NCBI GenBank assembly: GCA_018105865.1
Contig: CM030853.1
Coordinates: 2,579,429-2,643,428, forward strand
Length of the DNA: 64,000 nt
Reading direction: 5' to 3'
DNA from: Metaphire vulgaris
Taxonomy: Eukaryota > Annelida > Clitellata > Crassiclitellata > Megascolecidae
The notes under the pieces were generated by a model, which worked only from the letters and a program-made list of their open reading frames with translations, did not search any database and was not told the origin of the DNA. Positions within the stretch are counted from its first letter, which is position 1; each line of letters starts with the position of its first letter. Positions 61,201 through 64,000 of this stretch are shown in pieces. The position numbers and the translations under genes were made by a program.

Positions 61201-63264
61201 CTTAATGGTTGCTATTCAGTTACCGTGAGCAGCTACAAGTAATTTCTTTGTGTGACATAGTTTTGGTTAAATTTAAATTTTTGCGGGTGCGTTTTTTGAC
61301 CAGTTATGTTGCTCTTCATATTAAACCATGGAATGTGACAACAGTATTCGGATTTGGTAGTTACTTGACGCAAGTATTTGGTGAATCCGGATATTGCCGA
61401 ATACCATGCTATCCGGCCGGAGCAATTATCCGGAGCGGTTTCTGGTCGTTCCCTAGTCATTTAGCTGTCCGTGGTATTGTGGCATTTATCCTGCACTTGT
61501 GTTTTGTTGCATATCATTTCGTGCTTCTTTGATAAATTGTGTGGGGTTTGATGTTGCGTTGCATAGACGACCGTGCGGTGCGCGATACAGAGAGAAAGGC
61601 TGCACTTTTGCACTTCAGCTCAGATCAGGCAGTGCAGTTCACCAGTCATCCAGAACGACCACAGTCTCCAAAACAGAGACCTAATCCTAGAGTTGAACAT
61701 GTTAAGTCACTTGGCAAAATGCAACTATATTGTAAGAATCTTTCTTTTGCATCACTACAAATAAATAAATTTATTTATTTATTTATATTTATGTATATAT
61801 ATATATATATATACTTGTATTCTTGTATTAACCCCTTAACTGGGGATCCCGGATATATCCGTCCATTTTACATTGAGTTACAGTTAAATACACGGTTAAG
61901 GGGTTAATGAATTCTTACAAGATTCAGATTATTTTAAGCCTATGTTATTATGGTTCCAATTAACTGATGCCATTGGACGATTCTTAAATTGATCATAATG
62001 ATACATTACAGTCTATATTATGTATACTTGAGTTTAACTGCAGCAAATTAATATATTAATGTGATGGCTTGCCATAGAAGTTTGTAAATTACTGGACAGT
62101 TGTTAAAGTGTCATTGACTTTAATCTTTGCCATACTGACTTTAATCTTTGTCTAAGTAGCATTTTTATAATTCAGTATATAAAATTATCTAATATAGCAT
62201 ATTTATAATTATATATATATATATATACATACACTGTGAGCTAATAAAAAAACCCAAGCCTACAAATAAAATATGTGTTGAGCAATCTGTCCACAGATGT
62301 GTTGGGGGATTCTTTTGGCTACTTTTCTGCCTAGTTTTATCAAGCTTGGTTAAAATTTGGCAAAGTTATAGCCAAAATAAAAGGGTTTGGTTTTTATTGG
62401 CTCACAGTGTATGGAATACATGTATGTATGTATTGTGGAATGCAATAGAAAGTCTGCATACACACACACACAGAGACACACACACACACATGTTCATGCA
62501 TTTATCATGTGTCTTCCTTATGCTATGCTTCATTTGTTTGTTTTATTATACAGTAGGAATTTTCCACATGACATGATCACTGGTATTTTGGATTTATGTG
62601 AAATTTCAGACGCTGAAGACGAGGCGCTGCTGAGCGAAATGATTAGAACTGGAGGCGACTTCTCTCGAAAACTGTTCACTGGTTCTGTTCAGAAAACACC
62701 ATTTTCTGATGACTATCCTCCAGAAGGTAATGCTTTAATGTTTAGGTACATTTGGGTTAGGTACAGTTGGGTTAGGTACATTTGGAAGTTGTCTCTGTAA
62801 ATGTAACCTCAATGTTTTTAAGATCGTTTTGATATTTTATAGTTTAGAATTTTAGAGAGATTTGATGTAATATTTTTATTTTGGAATTTTTGGATACAGT
62901 TGTTTTTGAGATTTGCTATATTTTATTTTCAACTAGCAGTTTGCCCGTCAAAGCATGACAGGGGAGCTTGGCTTTACCAAATGACCTCTGCATATTATGA
63001 ACCACACAGCCGAGCCAGGATTTTAGAATGACAGTGGCACCATGTCCAATGAGAACAGAGGGTTATACATAGACATTGGGAAACTATAGGGACTATATAA
63101 TAATTTTGCATTTCTAGTGATTCGTCAGATGAACAAAGGGTTCCTGACCAGCGACACCGGAGATCTGCCAACCACGATGAAGTCTTACCAGGATGTCCAA
63201 AACGATGAAGTCCTGGGCGATGACAACGGTGCTGCGGCGGCACAATTCTCCCAGCACTGTACAG
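58229..63264 (+). CDS. CEP72: CEP72-like centrosomal leucine-rich-repeat protein, 5-prime part (7 exons)
   Basis: Exons: 58229-58295, 59077-59204, 60408-60445, 60875-61029, 61567-61731, 62610-62726, 63118-63264. Phases agree; the last exon ends in phase 1 at an AG/GTCGGT donor, so the gene continues beyond the window. 272 residues are visible. The N-terminus MAVVVISEDWIRERVQIKHE is followed by three LRR units (RSLSLPGTYHEKI; LKSLDVSRNAIESL; LEKLNLYYNSIGSL and LQELDLRLNPVSRTEPDYRL), then the LRR cap RLFLVHMLPELRLLDDRAVR and ERKAALLHFSSD, all strongly CEP72-like (LRRC36 is the close paralogue). CEP72 recruits CG-NAP/kizuna to centrosomes and acts at centriolar satellites in vertebrates. Exon 3 is only 38 bp. 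The C-terminal coiled coil is not in the window. Confidence 0.85.
59560..59733. mobile_element. hAT-like MITE with 7/8 target duplication
   Basis: Ends CAGGGTTTAATCTAGGCC and CTAGATTAAACACTG. Flanks GATTGGGC (59552-59559) and GATTGGGT (59734-59741). Interior inverted TTCCGGGGGAAAA/TTTCCCCCGGA. CEP72 intron 2. Confidence 0.82.
59904..59995. mobile_element. MITE of the CCATCCATAT family, short copy
   Basis: GGGTCATCCATATAGTACAT at the left, TTGGATGGACCC at the right, around a C-rich core. CEP72 intron 2. Confidence 0.5.
61828..61907. mobile_element. TTAA-bounded hairpin MITE
   Basis: TTAACCCCTTAACTGGGGAT at the left and CACGGTTAAGGGGTTAA at the right; nearly identical to 19561-19640, so one of the younger copies. 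CEP72 intron 5. Confidence 0.75.
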
Positions 63265-64000
63265 GTCGGTTGTGCTGGTGGGCAACATTTGGAGTGATGA
63301 CCACCTCAAAGTTTGGTGGAGTTTCGTGATTGTTTTCGGTGGCACTGTCAGATCTGTGATGTTTCTTTTCTCTGTTTTTAATTTTAATTTTAATTTTTGA
63401 TTTAATTATTTTCCTGAAAACATGAAGGCACGCTGTTTGCCACTTGCCATGCAACTGAAGAAGCCAGTTAGGCTCATGTCAGCAATGCTGTTGCAGTATT
63501 GAAAATGTCGGTAGTGGTTCTACAGGAGACAAGTAATGGAGAATGTTTGCAAATAATGGGGTTCCCATTGGAATTTACTTTTAATAAAGTATTACCGCTG
63601 TTGTTTTATCGTGACCCTCATCCCCGTATATATTTGTCTTTTTAAATATGGGTACCAATGTGTTCAAATAAGCAGTGAAGGGTTTGACTACTCACGCCCT
63701 GCCCCAGAATTTTTATCCTTTATTTTGGGTCACAGGGCTGCCAAAAACAAACATTTTTCCACCATTGAATGATTTTCACTGATCAGTGGGGGTCTTAGCC
63801 CCAAATTCCCAGACCAATTGCCCTGTGAGCTTAATGCTTTCATCATCGCTATGCATACGTAGTATTGTAAAGCGCTTTTGTCTTTGGCCATTTTGACATT
63901 CTTATTGTGCTATATAAATTGTCCAGCTAATGGTAATAATAATAATCCCTATGTTCACTATTCGTACCAGTAATCCAGAATTGTGGTCATGTTTGTTATT
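63265..64000. other. CEP72 intron or alternative 3-prime end
   Basis: Reading through the exon 7 donor gives a stop about 20 codons on (near 63328), and an AATAAA lies at about 63583, so a short isoform is conceivable. Positions 63866-63945 hold a SINE-like tail (AAAGCGCTTTTGTC to GTGCTATATAAATTGTC followed by TAATAATAATAAT). Confidence 0.4.

Overview
The window is nuclear DNA of an invertebrate animal. Its genes are split by many introns, keep vertebrate-like exon order, and sit among short non-autonomous DNA transposons, SINE-like repeats and long trinucleotide arrays. The species cannot be fixed from the sequence. All exon joins below were assigned by hand from splice signals, reading phase and remembered protein families, so family names are inferences and no search was run.

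Layout, left to right: ribosomal protein L18a (RPL18A, +, 715-3312); a 15-exon gene for a hillarin/kyphoscoliosis-peptidase-like protein with two tandem transglutaminase-like modules (-, 7399-18656, possible non-coding 5-prime exon near 26600); a gene-poor, repeat-rich stretch (18.7-27.7 kb); a complete MAP3K1/MEKK1-type kinase with SWIM and RING zinc fingers (+, 27803-41585, 20 exons); the metazoan (p)ppGpp/NADPH hydrolase MESH1/HDDC3 (-, 44576-46808); tRNA-Gly(CCC) (-, 48308-48378); TMEM242 (-, 48902-50752, first exon not found); calreticulin (+, 52895-56959, 9 exons); and the 5-prime part of a CEP72-like centrosomal leucine-rich-repeat protein (+, 58229-63264, runs off the right edge). These are unrelated housekeeping and signalling genes, not an operon or a functional cluster.

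Three otherwise normal genes (RPL18A, MAP3K1, calreticulin) carry four single-base indels in conserved exons, mostly at short homopolymers. Uncorrected assembly errors are the simplest explanation. Gene predictors run on this sequence will break these genes.

The repeat landscape is the most unusual part. It includes about eleven 80-bp TTAA-bounded hairpin elements, several hAT-like MITEs with readable 8-bp target duplications, mariner- and pogo-like MITEs (one precisely nested in another), tRNA- and 5S-like retroelement pieces, and a composite hAT-like structure in which two MITEs flank three 181-bp satellite units and the whole block has its own target duplication. Two MAP3K1 introns carry (GTGA)n arrays that amount to strings of consensus 5-prime splice sites just downstream of kinase-domain exons.
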